From positions 992,001 to 1,056,000 of the forward strand of contig NZ_SSSM01000005.1 of assembly GCF_004801885.1 (NCBI RefSeq): DNA of 64,000 nucleotides, in the 5' to 3' direction. Made by a program: the position numbers and the translations under genes. Source of the DNA: Naasia lichenicola (lineage in GTDB: Bacteria > Actinomycetota > Actinomycetes > Actinomycetales > Microbacteriaceae). Shown here piece by piece: positions 1 to 8,528 of the stretch. Each line of letters begins with the position of its first letter. The first letter of the stretch is position 1. The notes under the pieces are model-generated. The model was given only the letters and a program-made list of their open reading frames with translations, was not told the DNA's origin and did no database searches.

Positions 1-1721
1 AGCTCCGCGAGTGGGATCCCGCGCGCCGACGCCGACCGCCACGCCACGTAACCGTCGGGGCGGACGAGCACGGCGCCATCCTCCTCGACTTCACGCATAC
101 GCATCCAAGAAAAATAGAGGTCCTGCGCGGCGGGTGCGCCGACTACCACAGCTCTCAGGTATGGGATGTTCAAGGCTTCTACGGCCTCTGTCCACACGGC
201 GCCTGAAAGGCCGGTCAACAGCGTGAACACCCCATCGCCTATGAGATCGAGGGTGGAGATGCGACGCCCGCTCGCATCGACCAGCCAGGCGTGGGGAAGC
301 TTCGCACCCGGCCGTGTGGTGTGCTGAGCGTAGATCTCTGGATCTCGCGCCCAGACCTCGGCGGGCTCGTCGCCCAGGATGATCGCCGAGGACCTGTAGC
401 GCTGGTTGACCTCGATTCCGAGGGCGTTGTATTCGTTCTCCTTGAGCTGCAGCACGGCGGAGAGGTCCGCACGCGCCCGAACGCCCTCGTCGGTCGGGGC
501 GCTCAGCTTCTGGTATCGCGCCGGGCCGCCGGGCGCGGTAGCCGCGAGCGCGGCCTGCAGCGGCGCGTACTCGCGGCGGGACTGGTTCGCACGGGTGACG
601 ACGTGCTTTCCCACTGGCACTCGCTCCTCGCTATAGCTGGACAGCAGCCGGGCGTCAGCCCAGCCTCTCAGCACGTATGCGAGCTTCCACGCGAGGTTGA
701 ATGCGTCCTGAACGCAGGTGTTCGACCCGAGCCCGTTCGAGGGCGGATGACGATGCACCGCGTCGCCCCCGCAGAAAATTCGACCGTTCGAATAGCTCGA
801 CGCCCACGCCTCGTTGACATACCAGGGATTCACTGCCGTGACCTCAGGCTCGAAGTCGGGGTCGCCCACATAGGCTTTGATCCGCGCGGTCGCAGCCTGA
901 ACGCTCAGATCGGGCTCACCGGCGTCGATGTCGAACCCCCAACCGGCGATCCAACGGTCCCAGGGGCGGATCGCGCGCAGTAGACCGAGCCCGATCTCGC
1001 CCACCGCTGCCGCCTCGTTGACGATCCAGGTCAGCACACTGTGGCGGTAAGTCATGTACCGGGAGAGATCGCCGGAGAACTGCGCGTAGACCGTGCCGGC
1101 GCGGCGCAGGACTCCCTCAAGCGGAATTCCGGCATCCTCGGCCACTTGTGATCGGGCGCCGTCGGCCCCCACCAGGTAGCGCGCCCTGCGCTCGTAGCGC
1201 TGGCCGGTAAGGCGGTTTTCCAGGACTACCGTTACCCCCTCGTCGTCTTGGACGCTCGAGTGATAGAGGGTGTTAAAGGTGAAGACCGCGCCGCGTCGTG
1301 CGGCCGCGTTAACGAGGATCGGCTCCAGCAGCGGTTGCGGCAGATCGGCCATCTGGCAGGGGCTGGCCGCGCGGAACTCCCCGAATCGATCATCCCCCAG
1401 CCCGTAGCTCGAGATCCGTGCGATCTCGGGGCCCTCAAGGCTGGTCGTGAATGTGGTGTCGCCCATCAGCTCCCATGGCGTCGCCTGCCGGAGCACCTCG
1501 TGCTCGAGTCCGAGGCTGCGCAGAACCTCCATAGTGCGGAGGTTGGTGACATGGGCTCGCGGCGAGTCAGCGAGCCAATTGGCTCGGCCCACCGCGAGAA
1601 CGGTGATGCCGTAGGTGGCGAGGGCGAGTGCGGTCGTCGCGCCCATTGGTCCTGTTCCGACGACGATGACGTCGGCGTCGAACTCGCGCAGCTCAGCTTC
1701 GGATCGCGGGTTGTGCAACAT
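1..1721 (-). CDS. FAD-dependent aromatic ring monooxygenase, TfdB/PheA-like (3' end cut by window edge)
   Basis: About 573 codons are visible and the C-terminus runs off the left edge. The N-terminus has a Rossmann FAD site (VVGTGPMGATTALAL), followed by the conserved GADGARS segment near the middle and the second FAD motif GDAVHRHPPSNGLGSN, which is very close to 2,4-dichlorophenol and phenol hydroxylases. The family hydroxylates phenols using NAD(P)H and O2 in the cytoplasm. An in-frame ATG at 1730 is also possible, but the GGGAG at about 1733-1737 is only 2 nt from it and 11 nt from the ATG at 1721, so 1721 is preferred. It is the last visible gene of a leftward operon with the cupin, dehydrogenase and O-demethylase genes. 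The neighbourhood suggests it hydroxylates a demethylated phenol; the real substrate is not shown by sequence. Family call is firm, substrate is not. Confidence 0.9.
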   Translation of the reverse strand, partial: MLHNPRSEAELREFDADVIVVGTGPMGATTALALATYGITVLAVGRANWLADSPRAHVTNLRTMEVLRSLGLEHEVLRQATPWELMGDTTFTTSLEGPEIARISSYGLGDDRFGEFRAASPCQMADLPQPLLEPILVNAAARRGAVFTFNTLYHSSVQDDEGVTVVLENRLTGQRYERRARYLVGADGARSQVAEDAGIPLEGVLRRAGTVYAQFSGDLSRYMTYRHSVLTWIVNEAAAVGEIGLGLLRAIRPWDRWIAGWGFDIDAGEPDLSVQAATARIKAYVGDPDFEPEVTAVNPWYVNEAWASSYSNGRIFCGGDAVHRHPPSNGLGSNTCVQDAFNLAWKLAYVLRGWADARLLSSYSEERVPVGKHVVTRANQSRREYAPLQAALAATAPGGPARYQKLSAPTDEGVRARADLSAVLQLKENEYNALGIEVNQRYRSSAIILGDEPAEVWARDPEIYAQHTTRPGAKLPHAWLVDASGRRISTLDLIGDGVFTLLTGLSGAVWTEAVEALNIPYLRAVVVGAPAAQDLYFSWMRMREVEEDGAVLVRPDGYVAWRSASARGIPLAE

Positions 1722-1814
1722 TGCACGCATCTCTCCCTCGGACGTCGTGCGTCCGATCGGTGGTTGGCGACGGGCGCCGCGGAGGTAGTCAGCAGCACCC
1801 GTCGCGAGGGTGCC

Positions 1815-2342
1815 TCAGGAATGGGTTCCGATCAACATGACCGCGATGGTGGCGGGCCTGTCGGTGCGATTGCGCCAGGCGTGCCGCGTCGCGTTCTGGA
1901 CGACGAAGTCATGCTGCCTCAGAACGGTCTCGCCGAGATCGGTCTCGAGGATCACCTCTCCGTCGAGCACGATGACGTAATCGACGGTATCCGTGCGATG
2001 GAAGCCGGGCGCGTCCAGCTCCATCCGTTCGGCGATCCCCGGAGCGTTCTCGGCGTACTCGGCACCCGCGCGGGCAGGGTCGTAGCTTTCGGAGAAGTAG
2101 ACGGTGTCGGGAGGGAAGGTGATCGTCATGAATACGGTACCGCCCGGCGCAGGATGCAGAGACTCAACCGCGAGGGCCGCATCCTCGCCGAGCACAGCCG
2201 GCGTGACGGTCGGATCCGTGGCCCAGAGCACCGAGGTGGAGAACCCAGGAGTGTGCTGAAGAGATATGACGCGGGAAGGACTGACTTGCGGGTCGGTGGT
2301 GGACTTGCCGTCTTGTTCGACGGCGACGATGCGTTGGCTCAT
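1815..2342 (-). CDS. Cupin-domain protein of the aromatic operon
   Basis: A 175-aa protein whose C-terminal half (residues about 110-172) is a single cupin barrel: a His/Asp-bearing strand (FHRTDTVDYVIVLDGEV), a turn with DLGETVLRQHD, and the second histidine motif RHAWRNRT. The N-terminal 100 residues are longer than in minimal cupins and contain YFSESYDPARAG. Such proteins commonly sit in aromatic degradation operons, but their reaction is rarely known; it may be a dioxygenase, an isomerase or a binding protein. It lies 30 nt downstream of the dehydrogenase gene and 93 nt upstream of the monooxygenase start, all leftward, so cotranscription is likely. AGGA about 9 nt before the ATG supports the start. 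Confidence 0.85.
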   Translation of the reverse strand: MSQRIVAVEQDGKSTTDPQVSPSRVISLQHTPGFSTSVLWATDPTVTPAVLGEDAALAVESLHPAPGGTVFMTITFPPDTVYFSESYDPARAGAEYAENAPGIAERMELDAPGFHRTDTVDYVIVLDGEVILETDLGETVLRQHDFVVQNATRHAWRNRTDRPATIAVMLIGTHS

Positions 2343-2372
2343 TGGCTCTGTTCCTATCGTTGGTGCGGTTGC

Positions 2373-3482
2373 TTAGACGGTGACGACGACGTTGGTGAAG
2401 CCGCCCTGCTCACGGGAGCGCGCGGCCTCGACCGCGTCGTTGACGTGCTCGAGGTCGAAGCGGACGTGGTCGTACACGGACAGGTCGAGCGTCCCGGCCT
2501 GCACCATTCCCGCCATCTCCTCGCACTGCGCGGTGGTCACCCACGCGCTGCCGAGGTAGCTGAGCTGATTGACCATTAGCCAGATGGGGCTGAGCTCGAG
2601 GTTTTGATCCATCCCGCCGATCGTCACGATGGTGCCGCCACGTGCAATCGAGTAGAAGGCATCGAGGGTCACCGACGGGGGCGTCCCGGGGCCGAGCGCT
2701 TCGATGATCAGATTCGGTCCTGCCCCGCCGGTCTGGGCGCGAGCCCACTCCTGGGTCGAGCCGTCCTCGGTGGAATGGGTCGCGATGCGTCCAGGGCTGA
2801 GCGCGGCGAGGCGGTCGAGCAGCTCGTGATTGCGGGCCACTGCCAGGATCTTGGGCACGCCCATCGCAAGTGCGCAGAGCACGGCGCCGACACCGAGAGT
2901 GCCGGTTGCGCCGTTGACCAGGGCCACCGTGTCAGGGCCGGCGCCGCCGCGTCGCAGTGCCGCGTAGCTCGTGCCCAGGTAGCCGAAATGGCTGGCGTCC
3001 TCGTAGGACACTGCGGAGGTCAACGGTGCGATCGCATGTGCAGGGGCGATCATGTATTCGGCGAATCCGCCGTCCGGGTATCGGCGGAAGACGGCCTGGG
3101 AGCCGGGACCGAATCCGAAATAGCCGCCAAACGTGAATGCTGCACAATCGACCAGATTGCCCATTCGGCACTTGCTGCAGCTGCCGCAGCCGCGCGCCGG
3201 GTTTACATAGACGCGCTGACCGACGGCAAGCGCGGTGACGTCGGGGCCGACTGCGGCGATCTCACCGGCCGGGTCCAGGCCGAATATCGCTGGGAGCTCC
3301 GGAAGCGGCAGGTACGGGAACCATTCGGGGTAGTGGTGCGTGACGTTCTTCAGGTTGGGGACCACGCCACAGGCCCTCACGCGGACGAGGACGTCCAGGC
3401 CGGTCACTTCGGGGATCGGGACGGTGTCGATCTGGAAGGGGGTTGCAATCTCGTGAAGCCGAGCTGCCTTCATTGTGCTCAT
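2373..3482 (-). CDS. Zinc-type alcohol dehydrogenase family protein lacking catalytic-zinc ligands
   Basis: A 369-aa medium-chain dehydrogenase/reductase. The structural zinc lobe is intact (C99, C102, C105, C113 in CGSCSKC...C) and the cofactor-binding motif NGATGTLGVGAV is present. The usual catalytic zinc ligands are missing: the CHxD site reads VPNL at 41-44, the GHE site reads GLD at 68-70, and no cysteine fills the third position. A zinc-free, quinone-reductase-like mechanism is therefore possible; this is an inference. The start at 3482 (MSTMKA) is chosen because GAGAGG lies about 7 nt upstream; an upstream in-frame extension to 3734 shows no conserved sequence. It is codirectional with the O-demethylase (142 nt before) and the cupin (30 nt after). 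Confidence 0.88.
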   Translation of the reverse strand: MSTMKAARLHEIATPFQIDTVPIPEVTGLDVLVRVRACGVVPNLKNVTHHYPEWFPYLPLPELPAIFGLDPAGEIAAVGPDVTALAVGQRVYVNPARGCGSCSKCRMGNLVDCAAFTFGGYFGFGPGSQAVFRRYPDGGFAEYMIAPAHAIAPLTSAVSYEDASHFGYLGTSYAALRRGGAGPDTVALVNGATGTLGVGAVLCALAMGVPKILAVARNHELLDRLAALSPGRIATHSTEDGSTQEWARAQTGGAGPNLIIEALGPGTPPSVTLDAFYSIARGGTIVTIGGMDQNLELSPIWLMVNQLSYLGSAWVTTAQCEEMAGMVQAGTLDLSVYDHVRFDLEHVNDAVEAARSREQGGFTNVVVTV

Positions 3483-3624
3483 CGGTGAGCCTCTCTGATG
3501 GGATGGATGGGTAGAGCTCAAGATCCGTTCTGCATGGTCGGCTCGTCGCAGGCATGCTCCGGCACTCGCCATGGCGCCACGCGAGGTGCGATCGCCGGTA
3601 TGCCGGCTTAGCGGATGCGCGCCG

Positions 3625-5037
3625 CTAGCGCGCCGCAGTGCGCCAGCCGGTGTTCGCGTAATCCTCGCGGGCGACCTTCGAGTACGGTGCCGGGCTGACG
3701 ATGGCGCGGATCGTCGTTTGTTGGTGCCGCTCAACCGACGTTTTCGCTGTACCGCCGTTCTCCTCGCCCCAGAGGAGGACTACCTCTTCGCCGATCGGAA
3801 CATCAGCTTCGATGACCGCCATGGACAGCATGGATCGCTCATTGTGGGTGTATCCGCTCGAGGAGGAGAAGCCCACAGTGCGGTCGCCCAGTGTGACCCG
3901 GTCGAAGCTGACCGAGGTGTAGTTCGCGCGCGGCAGCTCGATGTGCTTGAACGGAATGGTGTCAGGGTCGAACAGGGACGCGAACACCTTGGCGACGTCG
4001 TGCCTGTTCCAGGCGAGGGTGACCTTACGGCGGTGTGTCTGGTCGGCCATGCGCTCGAGCGCATCCCGCCCGATGAATTCGTGGTCGAATTTGATGAAGG
4101 CGCCGTAGCCCAGCTCATAGGGCGTTACGTAGTAGTCCTCGATGTTTTCGGACAGGAAGCTGCCGCCGAGGGTGGCGAACGACCCCTCGTAGCCGCTGGA
4201 TGGCAGCCATTCGCGATACGCCTTCATGCTTTCCCCGGAGTAGACAGCAGGAAGGGGCCAGCCCATCCACGCGGATTCGAGGGCGAGCGTCGGATAGGCA
4301 CGCGAGCCAACCTGACGAAGGCCGAATTCCTCGCCCGCAGCGAGGATGGCAAGACGAATCTGTTCGCGATCCTCGTACGGCCCGAACAGCTCGAGACCCG
4401 GCGCCCCCGCCATGCCGTGACGAAGAGCCCGTACTTCCCGCCCTTCAACGGTGACGGTCCCCATGTTGAAGAGCCGGATCTCCGGAAAGGGGGCTCCGGT
4501 GAGCTTCTCGATGACGTCTTTGGCGAGGGGGCCCTGGATCTCGTAGCGGTAATAGCGACGCGACACGTTGGCGTTGCGCAGGTCGGAAGGAGAGCGATCT
4601 TCGACCTCGATCGTGACGTCGTAGTCGCCTGTATCTGCGTGGAATCGGATCCAATTGGCCGCGGCGGGGTTCCCGACATAGGAGTATTCGTTCTCCGCGA
4701 GGTGGAACAGGATCCCGTCACCGATGAGCATGCCGTCGTAGTTGCATACGACTAACTGCTTTGCCTTATCGACGGCGAACCCCGCGAAGCTGTTGACGGC
4801 GAGACCCGACAGCAGGCGAAGTGCGTCCGGACCTTCGATGAACAGGCTCACCATGTGGTGCGACTGATCCAGTAGGACCGCCGCGTTCCGGACAGCGAGT
4901 TGCTCGTCACGCCAGTTCGAGAACTCCGAAGGAACAACCGGAAATACCGAGCTCCCTACGGGGAGGTTGCGCAAGAGTTCAACGGTGTTCCCGCTGGCGC
5001 TGAGCTTGTGCTCCAGACTCTGATGAATATCTGACAT
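3625..5037 (-). CDS. LigM-like tetrahydrofolate-dependent aromatic O-demethylase (GcvT/aminomethyltransferase fold)
   Basis: A 470-aa protein, the length expected for LigM (vanillate/3-O-methylgallate O-demethylase). It has a GcvT-type folate-binding fold: an N-terminal NWRDEQLAVRNAAVLLDQSHHM region, a central ALRHGMAGAPGLELFGP strand, and a C-terminal DRVTLGDRTVGFSSSSGY barrel segment. LigM-type enzymes move the methyl group of methoxyarenes to tetrahydrofolate, giving a free phenol and 5-methyl-THF. This is the first gene of the leftward operon. The ATG at 5037 has GGAG 9 nt upstream; earlier in-frame ATGs (5079, 5052) have poorer spacing. A 19-bp inverted repeat about 100 nt upstream is a candidate operator. 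The substrate (vanillate, syringate, dicamba-like or other) cannot be told from sequence alone. Confidence 0.85.
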   Translation of the reverse strand: MSDIHQSLEHKLSASGNTVELLRNLPVGSSVFPVVPSEFSNWRDEQLAVRNAAVLLDQSHHMVSLFIEGPDALRLLSGLAVNSFAGFAVDKAKQLVVCNYDGMLIGDGILFHLAENEYSYVGNPAAANWIRFHADTGDYDVTIEVEDRSPSDLRNANVSRRYYRYEIQGPLAKDVIEKLTGAPFPEIRLFNMGTVTVEGREVRALRHGMAGAPGLELFGPYEDREQIRLAILAAGEEFGLRQVGSRAYPTLALESAWMGWPLPAVYSGESMKAYREWLPSSGYEGSFATLGGSFLSENIEDYYVTPYELGYGAFIKFDHEFIGRDALERMADQTHRRKVTLAWNRHDVAKVFASLFDPDTIPFKHIELPRANYTSVSFDRVTLGDRTVGFSSSSGYTHNERSMLSMAVIEADVPIGEEVVLLWGEENGGTAKTSVERHQQTTIRAIVSPAPYSKVAREDYANTGWRTAAR

Positions 5038-5136
5038 GGGTTCCATCTCCATCGGTGGGAAGTCGGCTGCTCTCGGCATCCGTGGTCATCCTGCTCCGAG
5101 ACGTATCGATGGAAAAGCGGGCAAAGTCGACCGGCA

Positions 5137-5155
5137 AATTCGGTTCACCCGAATT
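5137..5155. promoter_or_regulatory. Inverted repeat, candidate operator of the aromatic operon
   Basis: A perfect 7-bp inverted repeat with 5-nt spacer (AATTCGG-n5-CCGAATT), AT-rich for this genome, 100 nt upstream of the O-demethylase start. The size and dyad symmetry suit a dimeric repressor such as a GntR, MarR or IclR protein. No regulator gene for it is visible in the window. Confidence 0.5.
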
Positions 5156-5334
5156 AGACGCGTAGAGGGCAAAAACTTGAACGCGCGTCGACGGTCCGGG
5201 ACAACTGCTCGCACTGATGAGTAGGGCGCACCGGGCGACAGTGCAGGAGGGATAGTGGGTGATGACTGGCCGATTCTCGTAACCGAGGTTCGCGCGTTGG
5301 GTGCGCTGGGCCTGCCATGGCTCGGAAATTGACA

Positions 5335-5676
5335 CCCCGGCTAGACGGGGGTCGACTCAACTGAATTGCTTTTCGGCAGAAGTTGAAGCCTTCGCCGCGC
5401 ACAGCGCAGGCAAGGGTGCCGACATGGGTTTGGTCGGCATCGCGTAGCGACGCGAAGCGCCCTTGCCGGAGCGAGCACGACGAACACACTCCGAAGCCGA
5501 AACGCAACGAAGTTGCCAATAAGTCCTTCGGCCGAAGGACGATCCGCCCTGAGGATGCGCTTCGAGCTCGACCCCGTCGGAGGGCCTCTGCCGGGGTCGG
5601 GAAGCGGAGCAAGCTATAGGTTTAGGGCACGTAACCTTGGCCCGCCGGGGCGGTCCTGTCCACACTTGATGTGTGG
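5335..5676. other. Candidate origin of transfer (oriT): hairpin-rich region upstream of the relaxase
   Basis: The 681-nt gap between the O-demethylase start and the relaxase holds no convincing gene. It is dense in dyads: CCCCG-n6-CGGGG (5335-5350), TGCCGAC-n9-GTCGGCA (5417-5439), a perfect 18-bp palindrome GTCCTTCGGCCGAAGGAC (5523-5540), CGACCCCG-n15-CGGGGTCG (5569-5599) and CCACAC-n5-GTGTGG (5660-5676). Such clusters directly upstream of a relaxase gene are typical of oriT, where the relaxase nicks next to a hairpin. The nic site cannot be placed from sequence alone. Confidence 0.45.
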
Positions 5677-5718
5677 CCGCGTTCGCGGTCGCTGCGCTGG
5701 GCAGAGGCGGTGACGGCA

Positions 5719-7335
5719 GTGATTCCGAACATCACTCGCGGCGCCAAGATGGCCGGCCTGCTCGTCTACCTCGCCGGCGACGGACGCAAGGACGAGCACG
5801 AAGAACAGCACCTCGTCACAGGCGACGAAGCCACCGTCACGTACTTCGGTCACGGCGTACTAGATCGCTCAACTGCCCTCGCGATAGCTGAAGAGCTTGA
5901 CCAGCCGCGTAAGGCGTTCGGTACCGAGGTCACGCGTCTGGTGACTGTGCAGGATCCCGATGGCGGCGAGCCGATCAGGGCCCGGGTGCCCGCGTCTGTG
6001 TGGCATGCCTCCCTCTCGCTGCGTGCGGAGGAGGGGCAGCTGTCGGATGAGAAGTGGGCGGCGATCGCAGACGACTTCGTCGACGCAATGGGCTTCAGCG
6101 AGACCTCCGGCGAGGCACCGTGCCGGTGGGTGGCGATCCGTCACGGGGTGTCGTCGAACGGCAACGATCACATCCACATCGCCGTCTCCCTCGTCCGTGA
6201 GGACGGCACGAAGGCGTCCACGCACAACGACTTTCGGAAGGCTAAGAACGCTGCTCGGGATCTCGAGACGAGGTACGGGCTGCAGGTTCTCGAGTCGCGG
6301 GAGAACGGCCTGGGGGAGCGCGGCGTGAAGCCGGGGGAGCGAGCGCGGGCCGAGCGTTCTGGCGCCGTTGAGGTGGATTCGCATCGGCTCGAGCGACTGG
6401 TTCGCGGCGCCGCGGCAGCGTCGACGACTGAGGCCGACTTCCTCCAGCGGATGAGCGGCCAGGGTGTTCTGATTCGACCGCGTTTTGCTGCCGGTCGTGA
6501 TGACGTCGTCGCCGGGTACTCGGTAGCGCTGCGTCCGGCCAAGGGTGATCGGCCGGTTTGGTACGGAGGAGGTCGTCTCGCCCGGGACTTGACGCTTCCA
6601 CGGTTGCGTGACGGATGGACGGATTCGTTAGAGGCGGCCGCCGCCGCTGTGGAGGAGTGGCAAAGCGCGTTCCGCAACCCCTGGCGCTACGGCTCGTCCC
6701 AGTCTGGTCAACAGAGCAAGCGCCCGTTTGCAACGGATCGGCGGGAGCTTGCTACGGAGGTCGCGAAGCTGGCACAGCAGCTCAAGGCAATCCCCGTCGA
6801 CGACCGCGTGGCCTGGTCTCTGGCCGCCCGAGAAATAGCTGGCGTCTTCGCTGCCTGGTCCACGAAGCTCGAGCCGACACCCGGCAAGCTCGCTGCCACG
6901 GCGCGGTCGCTCGCGAAGAGCGCACATCTGCCGGCTCATGAGGTGAAGTCGCCGTCCTTCAAGCTGCACTCGCTGTCCTCGGTTGCGTCGCTGCTCGCCT
7001 TGGCGGATCCGAAGATGAGCCAGGCTGCCGCCGACGCCGCACTCATCCAACAGATGGGACGTGCTGTGGTTGCGATCCTCGAGGCGCACCGGGCTGCTGG
7101 TGAGGCGCAGCGCGCGAAGCAGCTCGCTGACACGATGCGGACGCATGTCGTTGCTCTGCGAGATGAGATACGGGCCATTCAGGTGGCTGCGTCGGACTTC
7201 CACGAGGCCGTTGCTGAATCGCTGAATAGGCCGGTGAGATCGGGCAATCCGATCAGGCGCTCGTGGTCGGACGATGAGGTCGCGCGACGCGCGAGGGACC
7301 GTGTCGACAAGTCGACACGGGGCTACGGACTCTAA
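5719..7335 (+). CDS. Relaxase / mobilization nuclease
   Basis: A 538-aa protein beginning with the actinobacterial relaxase signature MIPNITRGAKMAGLLVYLAG (candidate catalytic Tyr17), followed by H96 in WHASLSL and the metal-binding HxH at H151/H153 (NDHIHIAVSL). Relaxases nick oriT, attach covalently to the 5' end and lead the strand into a recipient. The C-terminal 300 residues are helical and less conserved. GTG at 5719 is preferred: AGAGG lies about 11 nt upstream and translation from it begins at the conserved motif; GTGs at 5710 and 5671 are alternatives. A MobC-like gene follows. A 22-bp palindrome lies inside its last codons. Confidence 0.9.
   Translation: MIPNITRGAKMAGLLVYLAGDGRKDEHEEQHLVTGDEATVTYFGHGVLDRSTALAIAEELDQPRKAFGTEVTRLVTVQDPDGGEPIRARVPASVWHASLSLRAEEGQLSDEKWAAIADDFVDAMGFSETSGEAPCRWVAIRHGVSSNGNDHIHIAVSLVREDGTKASTHNDFRKAKNAARDLETRYGLQVLESRENGLGERGVKPGERARAERSGAVEVDSHRLERLVRGAAAASTTEADFLQRMSGQGVLIRPRFAAGRDDVVAGYSVALRPAKGDRPVWYGGGRLARDLTLPRLRDGWTDSLEAAAAAVEEWQSAFRNPWRYGSSQSGQQSKRPFATDRRELATEVAKLAQQLKAIPVDDRVAWSLAAREIAGVFAAWSTKLEPTPGKLAATARSLAKSAHLPAHEVKSPSFKLHSLSSVASLLALADPKMSQAAADAALIQQMGRAVVAILEAHRAAGEAQRAKQLADTMRTHVVALRDEIRAIQVAASDFHEAVAESLNRPVRSGNPIRRSWSDDEVARRARDRVDKSTRGYGL
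7299..7320. repeat. 22-bp perfect palindrome inside the relaxase 3' end
   Basis: CCGTGTCGAC-AA-GTCGACACGG: 10-bp arms with a 2-nt centre, inside the last codons of the relaxase. The spacer is too short for an efficient RNA hairpin, so a dimeric protein-binding site is more likely, for instance for the MobC-like or XRE protein encoded just downstream. Confidence 0.6.
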
Positions 7336-7442
7336 GCGTCGAGCCAAGTAGCGGTCGGTTGTGTCTCGAATGCACAGATCGGTCGTGCACGCGCGGGTCT
7401 CTCCTCGACGATGGCAGGCAACTGCCATCTCACGGAGGTCCG

Positions 7443-7802
7443 ATGCCTGCTCCTCGACGCCGTCCGAACTCTTCGACGCCTCGGACTCACCGCCATGTCG
7501 TGATGCTGACTCTCGAGGAGGACGCAGCACTGCAGGCCCTCGCGGACAAATACGAGATGACGGTCGCCCGCTTCCTCTGGGAGACGAGCATGGCGCCGGC
7601 CTCGACGCTGACGGAGGACCAGCGGCGAGCTCGGATGGAGCTGTCGATGATCCTGATCCCGTTGCGGAACCTGGCGGCCTTCACGAATGCGTGCGCCCGG
7701 TTCGCGAACGCGGAGAAGCGACTGCCGCCTGAGGTCGACCAGATCTACCCGACGTACATGCGGCTCAGCCGCGAGATCCACCAGATCCTCGACCGGATAT
7801 AG
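7443..7802 (+). CDS. MobC-like relaxosome accessory protein
   Basis: A 119-aa basic protein. After an Arg/Pro-rich N-terminus comes a ribbon-helix-helix-like stretch (HVVMLTLEEDAALQALADKY), then helices with LIPLRNLAAFTNACARFAN, the pattern of bacterial MobC proteins that open DNA at oriT for the relaxase. GGAGG sits 4 nt before the ATG at 7443. It follows the relaxase by 107 nt, an order opposite to many plasmids where mobC comes first. Family call rests on pattern and position, not on a search. Confidence 0.75.
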   Translation: MPAPRRRPNSSTPRTHRHVVMLTLEEDAALQALADKYEMTVARFLWETSMAPASTLTEDQRRARMELSMILIPLRNLAAFTNACARFANAEKRLPPEVDQIYPTYMRLSREIHQILDRI

Positions 7803-7850
7803 GGGCTGGTCGACCTCGCTCCGTCCGATCGGGGTGAGTTATCCACCGAA

Positions 7851-8528
7851 ATGGAGATCAAGGCGAGTCGGCCGGAGCTGCCCAGAGATCATGGTCCGGT
7901 GCAAGGAACGGTGCCAGAAGTTGAGCTGGAGGAGCACTTCCAATCGATCCACCGTCTGGCCATGACACAACTGCCGATGCCCGGACTCGGCTCCCGCATC
8001 CACCACTACCGAAAGCTCAACCGGTGGAGTGCGCAACAGCTCTCCAACCACACCGGGGGAGAGGTCAGCCGCTCAATCATCGCCAGCATCGAAAGCGGAC
8101 GCCGCGAGGACCTCACGGTCCGCCAGTTCATGGCCATCTGCTTCGCACTCCAGATCCCGCCGGCCGCTCTGCTTGTCGATCTGGAGAAGCCGTTCGAGCG
8201 ACAGCACGAGGACACTGGCGACGCGCCGTATGCCCGCGGGTCGACCGCCGCCGCTGTTACTCACCGGCTCCATGGCCAGGCAAACATCACGCCGCGGCTG
8301 CCGTCGTCCGTGCGTGTGGATCAGGTGCTGCGCCTGGTGGATGCGTATCTGGATGATCTGGACACACTCGCGATCGCCAACGTCCGAGGCCACCTCATTC
8401 ATCTGCGCACGAGGTCCGGTGAGGACACCCGTGAGGAACTCCGACTGCTTGAGAACCGCCTCCGCATGACGATCGGCATGCTCCGCAACGCAGGAATCGA
8501 GGTACCCGACCATGGGAACGATCAGTAG
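7851..8528 (+). CDS. XRE-family helix-turn-helix regulator of the element
   Basis: A 225-aa protein with a Cro/CI-type HTH at about residues 45-105 (LGSRIHHYRKLNRWSAQQLS ... SRSIIASIESGRREDLTVRQF). The C-terminal half is helical (VDAYLDDLDTLAIANVRGHL) and may dimerise. It overlaps the integrase start by 17 nt, so the two are probably translated together and it may control integration or mobilization genes. No good ribosome binding site precedes the ATG at 7851; the true start could be slightly downstream. Confidence 0.85.
   Translation: MEIKASRPELPRDHGPVQGTVPEVELEEHFQSIHRLAMTQLPMPGLGSRIHHYRKLNRWSAQQLSNHTGGEVSRSIIASIESGRREDLTVRQFMAICFALQIPPAALLVDLEKPFERQHEDTGDAPYARGSTAAAVTHRLHGQANITPRLPSSVRVDQVLRLVDAYLDDLDTLAIANVRGHLIHLRTRSGEDTREELRLLENRLRMTIGMLRNAGIEVPDHGNDQ

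Noticed and set aside
5154-5612. Leftward frame of about 150 codons upstream of the O-demethylase
   Set aside because: Ser/Arg-rich translation without motifs, overlapping the dyads proposed as oriT, and no ribosome binding site.
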